Positions 8,450 through 17,417 of a stretch of 64,000 bases of DNA are shown here, piece by piece (the stretch's first letter is position 1; each line of letters begins with the position of its first letter). A program made the position numbers and the translations under genes. The notes beneath the pieces are model-generated. The model saw only the letters and a program-made list of their open reading frames with translations, was not told where the DNA came from and did no database searches. Origin of the DNA: Thiodiazotropha sp040507005 (GTDB lineage Bacteria > Pseudomonadota > Gammaproteobacteria > Chromatiales > Chromatiaceae); contig JBEVVS010000023.1 in the NCBI GenBank assembly GCA_040507005.1, positions 14,934 to 78,933 of the forward strand. Reading direction: 5' to 3'.

Positions 8450-10536
8450 GATTGTCCATCCTGGAGCTGCAGACGGGAGATATCGGCCACACTAAGAAAC
8501 ATATTCTCTAATTGTTGTAGCAGCATCAGACGATTTTTGCGTACTGAGGCGTCTTCGGTCATCACCATTACCTGGTCGAAAAACTGGTCCACGGGCTCCT
8601 TGAGCCCTGCAAGTAGCTGTAATCCCTGGGTGTATTCTCCGCTCTTGAAAAGCGGTTCCACCCTGGGTGTCAGTTCGTCGAGTATCTGGGCAAGGTTGCG
8701 TTCAGCCTGATCCTGAAAGAGTGAGGGGTCGGCTCCCTCATCTAGGGGCTCAGGGTTCTTTTTCAGAATATTTCGTATGCGTTTGTTGGCGGCGGATAGG
8801 CTCTTCGCTTCCGGCATATTGCTAAATTCGCTCATGGCCTTGATGCGCAGGTCGAAATCGGCCAAATTGTCGGGTGCCACCTCAGCCACGGCCTGAAACA
8901 GGTCGATACTCACCCCATCTTCGATATAGATTCCCCTGAGTCGGTCCAGCATAAAGTGATAGACCTCGGTCACGACAGCTTTATCGGTCAGCTTGTCGGT
9001 CATTGACTGGGCTACTGTTTCCAGTGTTGCTCGTAGATCTAATGTAAGTGAGTGCTCACGTACAATGCGTAGGGCCCCAAGCGCGGTACGCCTCAATGCA
9101 AAGGGGTCCTTGTCACCGGTCGGTTTCAAGCCGATGCCGAAGATACCGATCAGGGTGTCGAGCTTTTCAGCAAGGGATAAGGCGATACCGGTTTTTGTCT
9201 GGGGTAGCTGGTCACCGGAAAATCGTGGCATATAGAACTCATCCAAGGCTTGCGCCAATTCAGGGTTCTCACCATCCCGTAATGCCTGGTAACGTCCCAT
9301 GACGCCCTGCATCGAGGGGAACTCACCGACCATGTTGGTCATCAGATCACATCGACTCAAGAGACCGGCACGATAGGCGAGCTCTTGGTCACCCTGAATT
9401 TCGCTGGCGATCTGCTTGGCGAGCCTGGCCACGCGCTCGGATTTGTCATACATGGAACCGAGCTTGTTCTGGAACACCACCTGTTTCAGCTTTTGCAGAT
9501 GATCCTCGAGTCTGCCTTTACCGTCCTGTTGCCAGAAGAACATGGCGTCAGCCAGCCTGGGGCGGATCACACGCTCATTCCCTTGCTGGATAATCTCAGG
9601 CTTCGGGCTCTCGATATTGGCGATGGTGATGAACTGGTTCATCAACTCCCCATTCTCATCAAACAGGGGAAAATATTTTTGATTGCCTTTCATGGTGGCC
9701 ACCAGGGCCTCCTGGGGAACCTCGAGAAAGCGCTCCTCGAAACTGGCAGAGAGCGCCACCGGCCACTCATTGAGGGCCGTCACCTCGTCAAGCAGATCCG
9801 GGTCGAAATCGGCCTTGGCACCAAGTGCGGTTGCGCACTCCTCTACCAATCCATGAATCTTATTTCTGCGCGCCTCAAAGCTGGGAATCACATACCCTAA
9901 ATCCTGCAACACAGAGGTATAGTCCTCTGGATTGTAGATGGTGATGGCGGCGGGGTGATGAAATCGGTGGCCATAGGTCAGACGATCGGCCTTGGCATCG
10001 AGTATCTCGCAGGGGACCACCTGGTCACCATGGATAAATGCCAGCCAGTGAACCGGGCGTACGAACTGCGCCTCGGAATCGCCCCAGCGCATACGCTTGG
10101 GTATAGGCAGTTTGTTCAACGCCTGGGTTGCGATCTCAGGCAGAAGGTCGGCGGCCGGTTTGCCTGTCTCTTGGATCTGATAACTGAGCCACTCTCCCTT
10201 GTCGGTTTTCAGGCGTTGTAGCTGATCAACGGTGGTATTGCAGGATTTGGCAAAGCCCTGCGCCGCCTTGGTGGGATTGCCATCCGTATCGAAAGCGGCA
10301 TTGATCGCCGGACCCCGGCGTTCGATTTCACGATCGGGCTGGCGCACGGCACAGTCGCGGATCAACAGTGCCAGCCGGCGTGGCGTGGCATAGCTCTCGA
10401 CCTCGGCATGGCCGAGATTGGCCTGTGCGAGTCCGGAGAGAAAGTTTTCATGCAGCGATTCCGATAACTGTTTCAAGGCCTTCGGGGGCAGTTCCTCGGT
10501 ACCGAGCTCGAATAACAGGTGGGCGTGATCAGTCAT
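8446..10536 (-). CDS. glyS: Glycine--tRNA ligase beta subunit
   Basis: Beta chain of the heterotetrameric bacterial glycyl-tRNA synthetase, which charges tRNA-Gly. The 696-residue product starts MTDHAHLLFELGTEELPPKA, the conserved GlyS N-terminus (LLFEIGTEELP), and contains MRWGDSEAQFVRPVHW and the HD-like segment RAGLLSRCDLMTNMVGEFP. Length is typical (about 690). It overlaps glyQ by eight bases upstream and the MazG-like gene by four bases downstream. Confidence 0.97.
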   Translation of the reverse strand: MTDHAHLLFELGTEELPPKALKQLSESLHENFLSGLAQANLGHAEVESYATPRRLALLIRDCAVRQPDREIERRGPAINAAFDTDGNPTKAAQGFAKSCNTTVDQLQRLKTDKGEWLSYQIQETGKPAADLLPEIATQALNKLPIPKRMRWGDSEAQFVRPVHWLAFIHGDQVVPCEILDAKADRLTYGHRFHHPAAITIYNPEDYTSVLQDLGYVIPSFEARRNKIHGLVEECATALGAKADFDPDLLDEVTALNEWPVALSASFEERFLEVPQEALVATMKGNQKYFPLFDENGELMNQFITIANIESPKPEIIQQGNERVIRPRLADAMFFWQQDGKGRLEDHLQKLKQVVFQNKLGSMYDKSERVARLAKQIASEIQGDQELAYRAGLLSRCDLMTNMVGEFPSMQGVMGRYQALRDGENPELAQALDEFYMPRFSGDQLPQTKTGIALSLAEKLDTLIGIFGIGLKPTGDKDPFALRRTALGALRIVREHSLTLDLRATLETVAQSMTDKLTDKAVVTEVYHFMLDRLRGIYIEDGVSIDLFQAVAEVAPDNLADFDLRIKAMSEFSNMPEAKSLSAANKRIRNILKKNPEPLDEGADPSLFQDQAERNLAQILDELTPRVEPLFKSGEYTQGLQLLAGLKEPVDQFFDQVMVMTEDASVRKNRLMLLQQLENMFLSVADISRLQLQDGQS

Positions 10537-11467
10537 TGCCGGCCTCCTCTGTCGACTTCAACATAGGAAAGCCAAGGCGTTCACGGGCATCATAGTAGGC
10601 TTGTGCCACATCACGGGCCAGTCCGCGTACGCGCAGGATGTAGCGCTGACGTTCGGTGACAGAGATGGCGTGTCTGGCATCCAGCAGATTGAATGTATGA
10701 GAGGCCTTTAGAACCTGCTCGTAGGCAGGTAGCGGCAGTCCCAGCTCGATAAGTTTCTTGGACTCTTGTTCACACTGGTCGAAATGGCCGAATAGATAGT
10801 TCACGTCCGCATGCTCGAAATTATAAGCAGATTGTTCCACCTCGTTTTGATGGAAGACGTCGCCATAGGTAACAATTCCCTGGGGACTTTCTGTCCAGAC
10901 CAGATCGAAGAGACTCTCCACGCCCTGCAGGTACATGGCAATACGTTCCAGACCGTAGGTGATCTCACCGGTCACAGGGCGACAGTCCAGGCCGCCGACC
11001 TGTTGAAAGTAGGTAAATTGGGTCACCTCCATACCATTCAGCCAGACCTCCCAACCCAGGCCCCAGGCGCCGAGGGTGGGTGACTCCCAGTTATCTTCTA
11101 CGAAGCGTATGTCATTGGTGTTTAGATCGAGCCCAAGCATTTCCAGAGAGCCAAGGTAGAGCTGTTGGATATTCTTGGGTGAAGGTTTCAGGACCACCTG
11201 GTATTGATAATAGTGTTGCAAGCGGTTTGGATTCTCCCCGTAGCGACCGTCGGTGGGGCGCCTGGAGGGTTGCACATAGCCGGCGTACCAGGGTTCCGGG
11301 CCGATGGAGCGCAGAAAGGTGGCCGTATGAAAGGTGCCTGCTCCCATTTCCATATCATAGGGTTGCAGGATCACGCAGCCCTTTTCCGCCCAGTAATTTT
11401 GCAAAGCGATCAGCAGATCCTGAAAGGTTTTGATCTCGCTTCGATTCGTATCTGTCACTTGATTCAC
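10529..11467 (-). CDS. glyQ: Glycine--tRNA ligase alpha subunit
   Basis: Catalytic alpha chain of heterotetrameric glycyl-tRNA synthetase. The 312-residue product has TFQDLLIALQNYWAEKGCV, LQPYDMEMGAGTFHTATFLR and YVQPSRRPTDGRYGENPNR, all strongly conserved in GlyQ. ATG at 11467 gives an ordinary N-terminus with about ten residues before the conserved block. First gene of the overlapping operon glyQ-glyS-mazG-like-gmhB-plsC. Confidence 0.97.
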   Translation of the reverse strand: MNQVTDTNRSEIKTFQDLLIALQNYWAEKGCVILQPYDMEMGAGTFHTATFLRSIGPEPWYAGYVQPSRRPTDGRYGENPNRLQHYYQYQVVLKPSPKNIQQLYLGSLEMLGLDLNTNDIRFVEDNWESPTLGAWGLGWEVWLNGMEVTQFTYFQQVGGLDCRPVTGEITYGLERIAMYLQGVESLFDLVWTESPQGIVTYGDVFHQNEVEQSAYNFEHADVNYLFGHFDQCEQESKKLIELGLPLPAYEQVLKASHTFNLLDARHAISVTERQRYILRVRGLARDVAQAYYDARERLGFPMLKSTEEAGND

Positions 11468-11676
11468 ATCGAAACCCCGACTGATGAGGTAGAAAACCGC
11501 GTAAGTATAGCGATGCTCTCAGTCAATGGCTAACCCGGTTCAGTTTATCGACCGGGTGCCTGAAGTGGTTGTTATTGGTGATGGGTTGCTGTCGGGAAGA
11601 GCGGTCTGCATGGCGTTGGCTATGTCGGGCACTGGCCCGGATAGACCAATTCAGGTGCAGTGGGCCAGTGCGTGCG
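11468..11676. other. Non-coding spacer upstream of glyQ
   Basis: A 209-base stretch between glyQ and the DUF2780 gene, both leftward. It must contain the glyQ promoter. I see no convincing hexamers, hairpin or conserved RNA in it; short plus-strand frames here look like noise. Confidence 0.4.
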
Positions 11677-12126
11677 TTACATCCCCAATGCCCCCTGCAT
11701 CAGCTTCATCACCGTTCCGCCCCCTGATTGCTGGAGATAGTCGAGCACGATGGGGGTGAATTGACTGATCATTTCAGTAGACAGGCCAAGGGTGCTGAAG
11801 GAGGAGGCCAGGGATGCCAGGTCACCCAAGCCGCTTTCACCGCCCAACATGGATGCCACCGCACCGGCACCGCTGGGAGATTCACCCAGGGCAGGGGCGG
11901 CTGCCAGCAGACTGTCCATTCCGGGGACCGCGGCGGCGATTTGACTGAAATCCTCGCTGGCCAGACGGCTCTTGGCCAGGTTGAACAGGGCGCCGGCGCC
12001 ACCTGCGGCCTGTTCGGTGGTAATCCCTAATTGGCCGGTCAAACTCTGCAAAAGCGCATCGGCTGATTGGGCTAAGGGAGAGGCTAAGAGTAAGCAGGAG
12101 AGAAGAATTTTACGTATAGCTTCCAT
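11677..12126 (-). CDS. Secreted DUF2780-type protein
   Basis: A 149-residue exported protein of unknown function. The N-terminus MEAIRKILLSCLLLASPLAQ is a signal peptide with cleavage after about residue 22. The mature part, rich in Ala, Gly and Ser, has LLQSLTGQLGITTEQAAGGAGALFNLAKSRL and ends with LQQSGGGTVMKLMQGALGM, the pattern of the DUF2780 (VcgC/VcgE-like) family. ATG at 12126 is preferred over a TTG four codons upstream because GGAGA sits five bases before it. Transcribed alone. Confidence 0.75.
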   Translation of the reverse strand: MEAIRKILLSCLLLASPLAQSADALLQSLTGQLGITTEQAAGGAGALFNLAKSRLASEDFSQIAAAVPGMDSLLAAAPALGESPSGAGAVASMLGGESGLGDLASLASSFSTLGLSTEMISQFTPIVLDYLQQSGGGTVMKLMQGALGM

Positions 12127-12282
12127 GGCGGTCTCCAATTTCTATCTGTTGTTGGCGATGTTTATGTATCTACTGAAATGATAAAATGGGGCAATTATAT
12201 CCCCAAATCCTGCGTAGATTTTTTTACTGTTTTGTAAACTATTGTGAGGCAATAAATACCAGCTATCTCATAACGAGAGGGG

Positions 12283-12288
12283 TATAAT
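12283..12288 (+). promoter_or_regulatory. Possible -10 element of the PP-loop/tusA/CDF operon
   Basis: TATAAT occurs 30 bases before the ATG of the PP-loop gene, within an AT-rich upstream region. No strong -35 partner is visible. Confidence 0.4.
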
Positions 12289-12317
12289 GCCGCACTTTTT
12301 GAATTTAGACATTGGCG

Positions 12318-13361
12318 ATGAGTGAACAGCGTAAAGCAGTGGCATTGATCTCAGGTGGGCTGGACTCACTCCTGGCTGCTCGGGTGATGTTGGATCAGGG
12401 CATCCATGTGGAGGGCATCAATTTCTATACCGGCTTTTGTGTTGAAGGACATACCCATGCCATTCGCAAGCGTGATCAGAAAAAGGAGAAGCGCAACAAT
12501 GCCCTGTGGGTCGCCGAGCAACTGGGGATAAAACTCCACATCATCGATATCGTCGAGGATTACAAACAGGTATTGCTGAATCCAAAACATGGTTACGGTG
12601 CCAATCTGAATCCCTGTCTGGACTGCAAGGTCTTCATGGTGCAAAAGGCCCATGAGTGGATCAAGGCAAAAGAATTCGACTTTATCATTACCGGTGAAGT
12701 GGTGGGGCAAAGGCCCATGTCGCAACGCAAGGAGACCATGCCCATCGTCTCTGATGAATCCGGTGCCCAGGATCTACTGCTGCGGCCGCTATGCGCCAAG
12801 AACCTGCCCATTACCCTGCCGGAAAGAGAGGGCTGGGTTGATAGAAGCCGGTTATATGACTTTTCCGGCCGGAGCAGGAAACCGCAGATGGCGTTGGCAG
12901 CACAGTACGGTATCGTGGACTACGCCCAACCCGCAGGCGGCTGCTGTTTTCTCACCGATGAACAGTATTCGGTGAAACTGAAGGATCTGTGGCGCGCGCG
13001 TGGGAATAAGCAGTACGAGTTGGACGACATCATGTTGCTGAAGGTAGGCCGTCACTTGCGGCCGTCGAGTCGTTTCAAGGTGATCATCGCCCGCGAAGAG
13101 GGTGAGGCCAACTTCCTGCAAGGTTATCGGAAGCGCTATCCCCACATCAATACGGTGAGCCATGGTGGTCCCTTGGCATTGATAGATGGTGAGATCGATG
13201 ACCGGGACATCGAATTGGTTGGTCGACTGGTTGCCCGTTATAGTCAGGGGCGAAACGCCGATCAGGTCGAGTTGCGCTTTACCGATGTGGCGGGTGATAG
13301 CCGCTTGTTAAAGGTAGCGCCCATGCCGGCCCATGAAGTGCCCAAGGAGTGGCTGATTTGA
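12318..13361 (+). CDS. PP-loop ATPase, MnmA/ThiI-like tRNA thiolation family
   Basis: A 347-residue protein with the N-type ATP pyrophosphatase P-loop ALISGGLDSLLAARVML at residues about 10-26, as in enzymes that adenylate tRNA bases or other acceptors for thiolation. Cysteines at NPCLDCKVFM (near residue 100) and GGCCFLTD (near 210) could carry persulfide sulfur. It is often annotated loosely as a thiouridylate methyltransferase, but there is no methyltransferase fold here. The start is ATG at 12318. The stop overlaps the following TusA-like gene by four bases, which suggests TusA donates sulfur to it (inference). The tRNA position or other substrate is unknown. Confidence 0.72.
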   Translation: MSEQRKAVALISGGLDSLLAARVMLDQGIHVEGINFYTGFCVEGHTHAIRKRDQKKEKRNNALWVAEQLGIKLHIIDIVEDYKQVLLNPKHGYGANLNPCLDCKVFMVQKAHEWIKAKEFDFIITGEVVGQRPMSQRKETMPIVSDESGAQDLLLRPLCAKNLPITLPEREGWVDRSRLYDFSGRSRKPQMALAAQYGIVDYAQPAGGCCFLTDEQYSVKLKDLWRARGNKQYELDDIMLLKVGRHLRPSSRFKVIIAREEGEANFLQGYRKRYPHINTVSHGGPLALIDGEIDDRDIELVGRLVARYSQGRNADQVELRFTDVAGDSRLLKVAPMPAHEVPKEWLI

Positions 13362-13600
13362 GTCGGCAGATAATCGATTGCCGACGCCTGCTCTGTCCGA
13401 TGCCGGTGATCCGAGTGCAGGATGCCGTACAAGGATTGCCTGCCGGTACTCAGCTTGAGGCTATCTGTACCGATCCCGGGGCGCTCAAGGATATACCCGC
13501 CTGGTCACGTATCAATGGCCATCGTGTGGTTGAAGTAAAAAGCGTAGATGGGGAGTACATTGTGGTTGTGGAAGTAGTCGATCAGGATAGTGATTCATGA
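13358..13600 (+). CDS. TusA-family sulfurtransferase
   Basis: An 80-residue sulfur carrier. The sequence IIDCRRLLCPMPVIRVQDAV contains the C-P-M-P motif whose cysteine holds a persulfide in TusA/SirA proteins, followed by DPGALKDIPAW. TTG at 13358 is the likely start: AAGGAG lies eight bases upstream and the TTGA overlap couples it to the preceding stop. It overlaps the next gene by four bases (ATGA). Known members relay sulfur to tRNA thiolation, molybdopterin or sulfur oxidation; the coupling to a PP-loop protein points to the first, but this is inference. Confidence 0.85.
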   Translation: MSRQIIDCRRLLCPMPVIRVQDAVQGLPAGTQLEAICTDPGALKDIPAWSRINGHRVVEVKSVDGEYIVVVEVVDQDSDS

Positions 13601-14733
13601 GTCAGGAAGAGCGTTATGATGTGAGTCGGCAAGTTGCCATTGTCGGCGCATTGACCAATACCGTGTTGGCCATCCTGAAGTTGCTGTTTGGCTGGCTGGG
13701 TCATTCCCAATCGCTGATAGCGGATGGCGTACATTCCCTGTCTGATCTGCTGACCGATGCCCTGGTTTTGTTTACCGCGCGCCATGCAAAAGAGGCACCG
13801 GACGAGGAACACCCTTACGGCCACGGCCGCTTTGAAACCATCGGCACACTGGTGCTGGGCGGGTTTCTCCTCGCGGTTGGCGCCGGGATTGTCTGGGATG
13901 CCGGAGAGCGACTCTTTGCACCGGAACATCTGTTGCAGCCGGAGGCCTTTACCCTCTATGTGGCAGCGTTTTCCATTCTTGCCAATGAAGGACTCTTTTT
14001 CTACACCCGTCATTTCGCCAACAAGATAAACTCGAATCTGTTGCGGGCCAATGCCTGGCACCACCGAACCGACTCCGTCTCCTCAGTGGTGGTGCTGGTG
14101 GGCATCGGGGGCACCATGTTGGGCCTACCCTATCTGGATGCAATTGCAGCGGTAATGGTGGGCCTGATGATATTGAAGATCGGTTGGGATCTTGGTTGGA
14201 CGGCCTCCCAGGAGCTGGCGGATGCCGGTCTCGAAGAAGATTCGCTATCACAAATCCGGGAAGTGATCGGCAATATTTCAGGGGTCAAAAGCGTGCATAT
14301 GCTGCGTACCCGCAAACTGGGTGGGCATGCGTTGGCGGATGTGCATGTTCAGGTCGATCCCTGGTTGAGTGTCTCCGAGGGGCATCGAATTGCCGAAGTG
14401 GTCCAATATGGCCTGATCGACCGGGTGGATGTTTTGCAAGACGTCACGGTGCATATCGATCCAGAGGATGATGAGGCCGGACCCTCCTGCGCACACCTGC
14501 CCCTCAGATCAGAGGCGGAGGCCATGCTCGACCGTCTCTGTGATGGGGTCAGCTGTTATGATCAGAAACAGCGGCTGGTTCTGCACTATCTCTCAGGGCG
14601 CATTGATATCGATCTCTATTTGCCTTTACACTGCTTCGCCTCGACAGAGCAAGCAGAGCGGTTACACAGGGAGTATAAGAACAAGATCGAGGGTTCGGAC
14701 ATATTTAGGAATATCCAAGTCTGGTTTGGTTAG
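13597..14733 (+). CDS. Cation diffusion facilitator (CDF) metal transporter
   Basis: A 378-residue inner-membrane divalent-metal/proton antiporter. Typical CDF motifs are present: SLIADGVHSLSDLLTD in the second membrane segment, HPYGHGRFETIG after the third, and HHRTDSVSSVVVLVG (H-x3-D) in the fifth, followed by the cytoplasmic domain with LGGHALADVHVQVDP. After it comes an extra C-terminal part of about 90 residues (from DPEDDEAGPS), longer than E. coli FieF. The metal (Zn, Fe or Cd) cannot be told. Third gene of the overlapping trio; its stop touches the first NtrC site of glnA. Confidence 0.88.
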   Translation: MSQEERYDVSRQVAIVGALTNTVLAILKLLFGWLGHSQSLIADGVHSLSDLLTDALVLFTARHAKEAPDEEHPYGHGRFETIGTLVLGGFLLAVGAGIVWDAGERLFAPEHLLQPEAFTLYVAAFSILANEGLFFYTRHFANKINSNLLRANAWHHRTDSVSSVVVLVGIGGTMLGLPYLDAIAAVMVGLMILKIGWDLGWTASQELADAGLEEDSLSQIREVIGNISGVKSVHMLRTRKLGGHALADVHVQVDPWLSVSEGHRIAEVVQYGLIDRVDVLQDVTVHIDPEDDEAGPSCAHLPLRSEAEAMLDRLCDGVSCYDQKQRLVLHYLSGRIDIDLYLPLHCFASTEQAERLHREYKNKIEGSDIFRNIQVWFG

Positions 14734-14747
14734 CACCATAATGGTGC
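14733..14747. promoter_or_regulatory. NtrC binding site 1 for glnA
   Basis: The palindrome GCACCATAATGGTGC matches the NtrC enhancer consensus (TGCACY-N5-GGTGCA type). It begins on the last base of the CDF stop codon, about 235 bases upstream of the predicted sigma-54 promoter core. Confidence 0.8.
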
Positions 14748-14761
14748 GCCTCACAAACACG

Positions 14762-14780
14762 GCGCACCTTATTGGTGCGC
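14762..14780. promoter_or_regulatory. NtrC binding site 2 for glnA
   Basis: The palindrome GCGCACCTTATTGGTGCGC has its centre 31 bases (about three helical turns) from site 1, so two NtrC dimers would bind on the same face of the DNA, as in known glnA enhancers. Confidence 0.8.
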
Positions 14781-14794
14781 GCCTTCGGCCCTGT

Positions 14795-14811
14795 GGTGTC
14801 AACACCTTTTT
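14795..14811 (+). terminator. Weak hairpin with T-run after the CDF gene
   Basis: GGTG-TCAA-CACC followed by five T residues. The stem is only four base pairs, so termination would be inefficient; reported as a possibility only. Confidence 0.25.
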
Positions 14812-14955
14812 CTCTCTCTGCACATAGGGGGTCGTTGAATGACCGGGGAGAAGAGATAGGTTCAAATTAACTACCTAATTTATCTTGCTTTTACTAGTTA
14901 CCAAATAGAAGGTTAAAGCCCTTGGAGGCGATACCGGAAGACGATTTTTCTTGAA

Positions 14956-14971
14956 TGGCATGAATTCTGCT
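14956..14971 (+). promoter_or_regulatory. Sigma-54 promoter of glnA
   Basis: TGGCATGAATTCTGCT matches the -24/-12 consensus TGGCACRNNNNTTGCW at all but two positions, with GG and GC correctly spaced. Transcription would start near 14982, giving a leader of about 94 bases before glnA. Together with the two NtrC sites it makes a complete nitrogen-controlled promoter. Confidence 0.8.
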
Positions 14972-15075
14972 TTTCTGCGTTATCCAAAGGCGTCCGGTAT
15001 GATTGGCCGGCTGCAAAAGCAACGAATGGCTGATTCTGCTCAGCATTTAATCACTGAAAATCCTGGAGATTTAAG

Positions 15076-16482
15076 ATGGCCGTAAAAGCCCTGAAGATGA
15101 TCAAAGATAATGATGTGAAATTCATCGATCTGCGTTTTACCGACACCCGCGGCAAGGAGCAGCATGTGACCCTGCCCTCCACCCAGATCGATGAGGACTT
15201 TTTCACCGACGGCAAAATGTTCGACGGCTCATCCATCGCCGGCTGGAAAGGCATCAACGAATCCGACATGATCCTGATGCCTGAGGACGATACTTCGGTC
15301 ATCGATCCCTTCGCTGATGAGAATACCCTGATCATTCGTTGCGACATCCTGGAACCCTCCACCATGCAAGGCTATGAGCGTGATCCCCGCTCCCTGGCCA
15401 AGCGCGCGGAGGCCTATCTTGCCTCTACAGGCGTGGCTGACGCCGCCTTCTTTGGGCCTGAGCCTGAGTTTTTCGTACTCGATGACGTGCGTTGGAGCAT
15501 CGATATGAGCGGCTCCATGGTCAAGGTCGATTCCGAAGAGGCCGACTGGAACTCTGAGCGTGTCTATGAGGATGGCAACATCGGTCACCGGCCCGGCATC
15601 AAGGGCGGTTATTTCCCGGTACCTCCGGTAGACTCCCTGCACGACCTGCGTGGCGCTATGTGTCTGGCCATGGAAGAGATGGGTGTAGAGACCGAGGTGC
15701 ATCACCATGAGGTTGCCACCGCCGGGCAATGCGAGATCGGCACCAAGTTCAATACCCTGGTGACCCGCGCCGACTGGGTGCAGATCCAGAAATACTGTAC
15801 CTGGAATGTGGCACACGCCTATGGCAAGACCGCTACCTTCATGCCTAAGCCCCTGGTAGGTGACAACGGTTCCGGCATGCACGTGCACCAGTCCCTGGCC
15901 AAGGGCGGTGAGAACATCTTTGCCGGTGATCAGTATGGCGGCCTCTCCGAGACCGCACTCTACTATATCGGCGGTATTATCAAGCACGCCCGTGCCCTGA
16001 ACGCTTTCACCAATGCCTCGACCAATTCTTACAAGCGCCTGGTACCAGGCTTCGAGGCCCCGGTCATGCTGGCCTACTCCGCTCGTAACCGCTCCGCCTC
16101 GATCCGTATTCCATGGGTCTCCAGTCCCAAGGCGCGTCGCATTGAGGTACGTTTCCCGGATCCCACTGCAAATCCCTACCTGGCCTTCTCCGCCATGTTG
16201 ATGGCCGGCCTGGACGGTATCCAGAACAAGATCCATCCGGGTGATGCCATGGATAAGGATCTGTATGACCTTCCCGCTGAAGAAGCTGCCAGCATCCCGA
16301 CTGTCTGCCACAGCTTTGATCAGGCGCTGGAGGCACTCGATGCGGATCGTGGTTTCCTCACGGCCGGTGGCGTTTTCACCGACGACCTGATTGACGGATA
16401 TATCGATCTGAAGATGGAAGAGGTCACCACCATGCGTATGACCACCCATCCCGTCGAGTTCGATATGTACTACAGCCTCTAA
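15076..16482 (+). CDS. glnA: Glutamine synthetase, type I
   Basis: Dodecameric enzyme making glutamine from glutamate, ammonia and ATP; the entry point of ammonia assimilation. The 468-residue length equals E. coli GlnA. Motifs: KMFDGSSIAGWKGINESDM near residue 50, FFGPEPEFFVLD (metal ligands) near 130, GQCEIGTKFNTL near 220, KPLVGDNGSGMHVHQSL near 260, and the adenylylation loop LYDLPAEE containing the modifiable tyrosine near 397. A GGAG ribosome site precedes the ATG. Control is by sigma-54 and NtrC (sites upstream), with ntrBC about 1 kb downstream. Confidence 0.98.
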   Translation: MAVKALKMIKDNDVKFIDLRFTDTRGKEQHVTLPSTQIDEDFFTDGKMFDGSSIAGWKGINESDMILMPEDDTSVIDPFADENTLIIRCDILEPSTMQGYERDPRSLAKRAEAYLASTGVADAAFFGPEPEFFVLDDVRWSIDMSGSMVKVDSEEADWNSERVYEDGNIGHRPGIKGGYFPVPPVDSLHDLRGAMCLAMEEMGVETEVHHHEVATAGQCEIGTKFNTLVTRADWVQIQKYCTWNVAHAYGKTATFMPKPLVGDNGSGMHVHQSLAKGGENIFAGDQYGGLSETALYYIGGIIKHARALNAFTNASTNSYKRLVPGFEAPVMLAYSARNRSASIRIPWVSSPKARRIEVRFPDPTANPYLAFSAMLMAGLDGIQNKIHPGDAMDKDLYDLPAEEAASIPTVCHSFDQALEALDADRGFLTAGGVFTDDLIDGYIDLKMEEVTTMRMTTHPVEFDMYYSL

Positions 16483-16510
16483 CCCCGGCTTGTAATTGAT
16501 GAGTAGCCTG

Positions 16511-16539
16511 AGCGCCCCCTTCCGGGGGCGCTTTTTTTT
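16511..16539 (+). terminator. Rho-independent terminator of glnA
   Basis: AGCGCCCCC-TTCC-GGGGGCGCT followed by a run of eight T residues, about 30 bases after the glnA stop. Strong GC stem and T-run. Confidence 0.92.
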
Positions 16540-16596
16540 GGTTCTGCGAACATTGTCGCTTGTTTAGTGGGGTATGACTGGTCTATCCTTAGTCAC

Positions 16597-17097
16597 ATGC
16601 GTATCGTTGTACTGCTGTCTACCCTCTTAATAGCGATGCCACTGTTGGCCAGGGATGTCTACAAATACATCTCGGAAGACGGTGAGGTCATCTATTCCGA
16701 ACGTTATCACCCCGATGCAGAACGCATATCGGTCACCGATAGTAAAAAGAGCGCAACACTGCCAACGGAGCAGCAGAATGAAGAGGCCCGCGCGGCGGCG
16801 GGTGAGTACCTCACCTTCTCTATTGTCAAGCCAGCCGAAAACGAAACCGTTCGTAACGAGGAAGGTACGGTTCCTGTCGGTATCGCCCTCGAACCCAATC
16901 TTGCGGAGGGTCATGTAATCCATCTCTTCGTGGATGGCGTCAAGCTCGATTCCGATATCAAACAGACCCAATTGATACTGCAGCAATTGACTCGAGGCAC
17001 CCACTCGTTGCAGGCGAAGATCGTTGACGGTGAGGGGCAATCTCTCAAAGAGTCCAACAGCATCACTTTTCATCTGCGTCAGCCGGCGGTCAATTAA
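16597..17097 (+). CDS. Exported DUF4124-domain protein
   Basis: A 166-residue periplasmic protein of unknown function. MRIVVLLSTLLIAMPLLA is a signal peptide; the mature protein starts RDVYKYISEDGEVIYSERYH, the DUF4124 pattern (xYKxxDExGxVxYSD). The C-terminal half (FSIVKPAENETVRNEEGTVP to the end) looks like an Ig-type beta domain. ATG at 16597 is chosen over a GTG ten codons upstream because it places the signal peptide at the N-terminus. A protein of this kind between glnA and ntrB recurs in other Gammaproteobacteria (from memory). A second DUF4124 protein is at 40505. Confidence 0.75.
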   Translation: MRIVVLLSTLLIAMPLLARDVYKYISEDGEVIYSERYHPDAERISVTDSKKSATLPTEQQNEEARAAAGEYLTFSIVKPAENETVRNEEGTVPVGIALEPNLAEGHVIHLFVDGVKLDSDIKQTQLILQQLTRGTHSLQAKIVDGEGQSLKESNSITFHLRQPAVN

Positions 17098-17209
17098 GCC
17101 ACGCTATGAACTTCTAGGATTCGCACTGTTCGTGCCGACCCGCAGCCTTTAGCCCATTTCACCACTCTCCGCTAAGAACAAGCCTTTCCAGGCGGCCTCT
17201 CTCTGGGCA

Positions 17210-17226
17210 TGCACTATAATGGTGCA
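17210..17226. promoter_or_regulatory. NtrC binding site upstream of ntrBC
   Basis: TGCACTATAATGGTGCA is a full match to the NtrC palindrome, about 210 bases upstream of the sigma-54 promoter in front of ntrB, indicating autoregulation of the two-component system. Confidence 0.88.
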
Positions 17227-17417
17227 ATGACTGTTTGATCGATGGACCCTGGTGGGGATCAGGGCTATCCCCCCCGGGTCAAGCATGCCATTAATTGGGC
17301 TCAAATAAGCTGTATATGTGTCTGACAGGGATTACTACCTTTGAATATCGATCGTTTTTCAGGTTTTTTTCGTATCTGCGCACGCTATGAGAACTAAATG
17401 GGTAAAGAGAAGTGCAT

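Noticed and set aside
15229..16449. 406-codon open frame antisense to glnA
   Set aside because: It lies wholly opposite a highly conserved gene with strong codon bias, which leaves an antisense frame open by chance. No ribosome site or recognisable domain.
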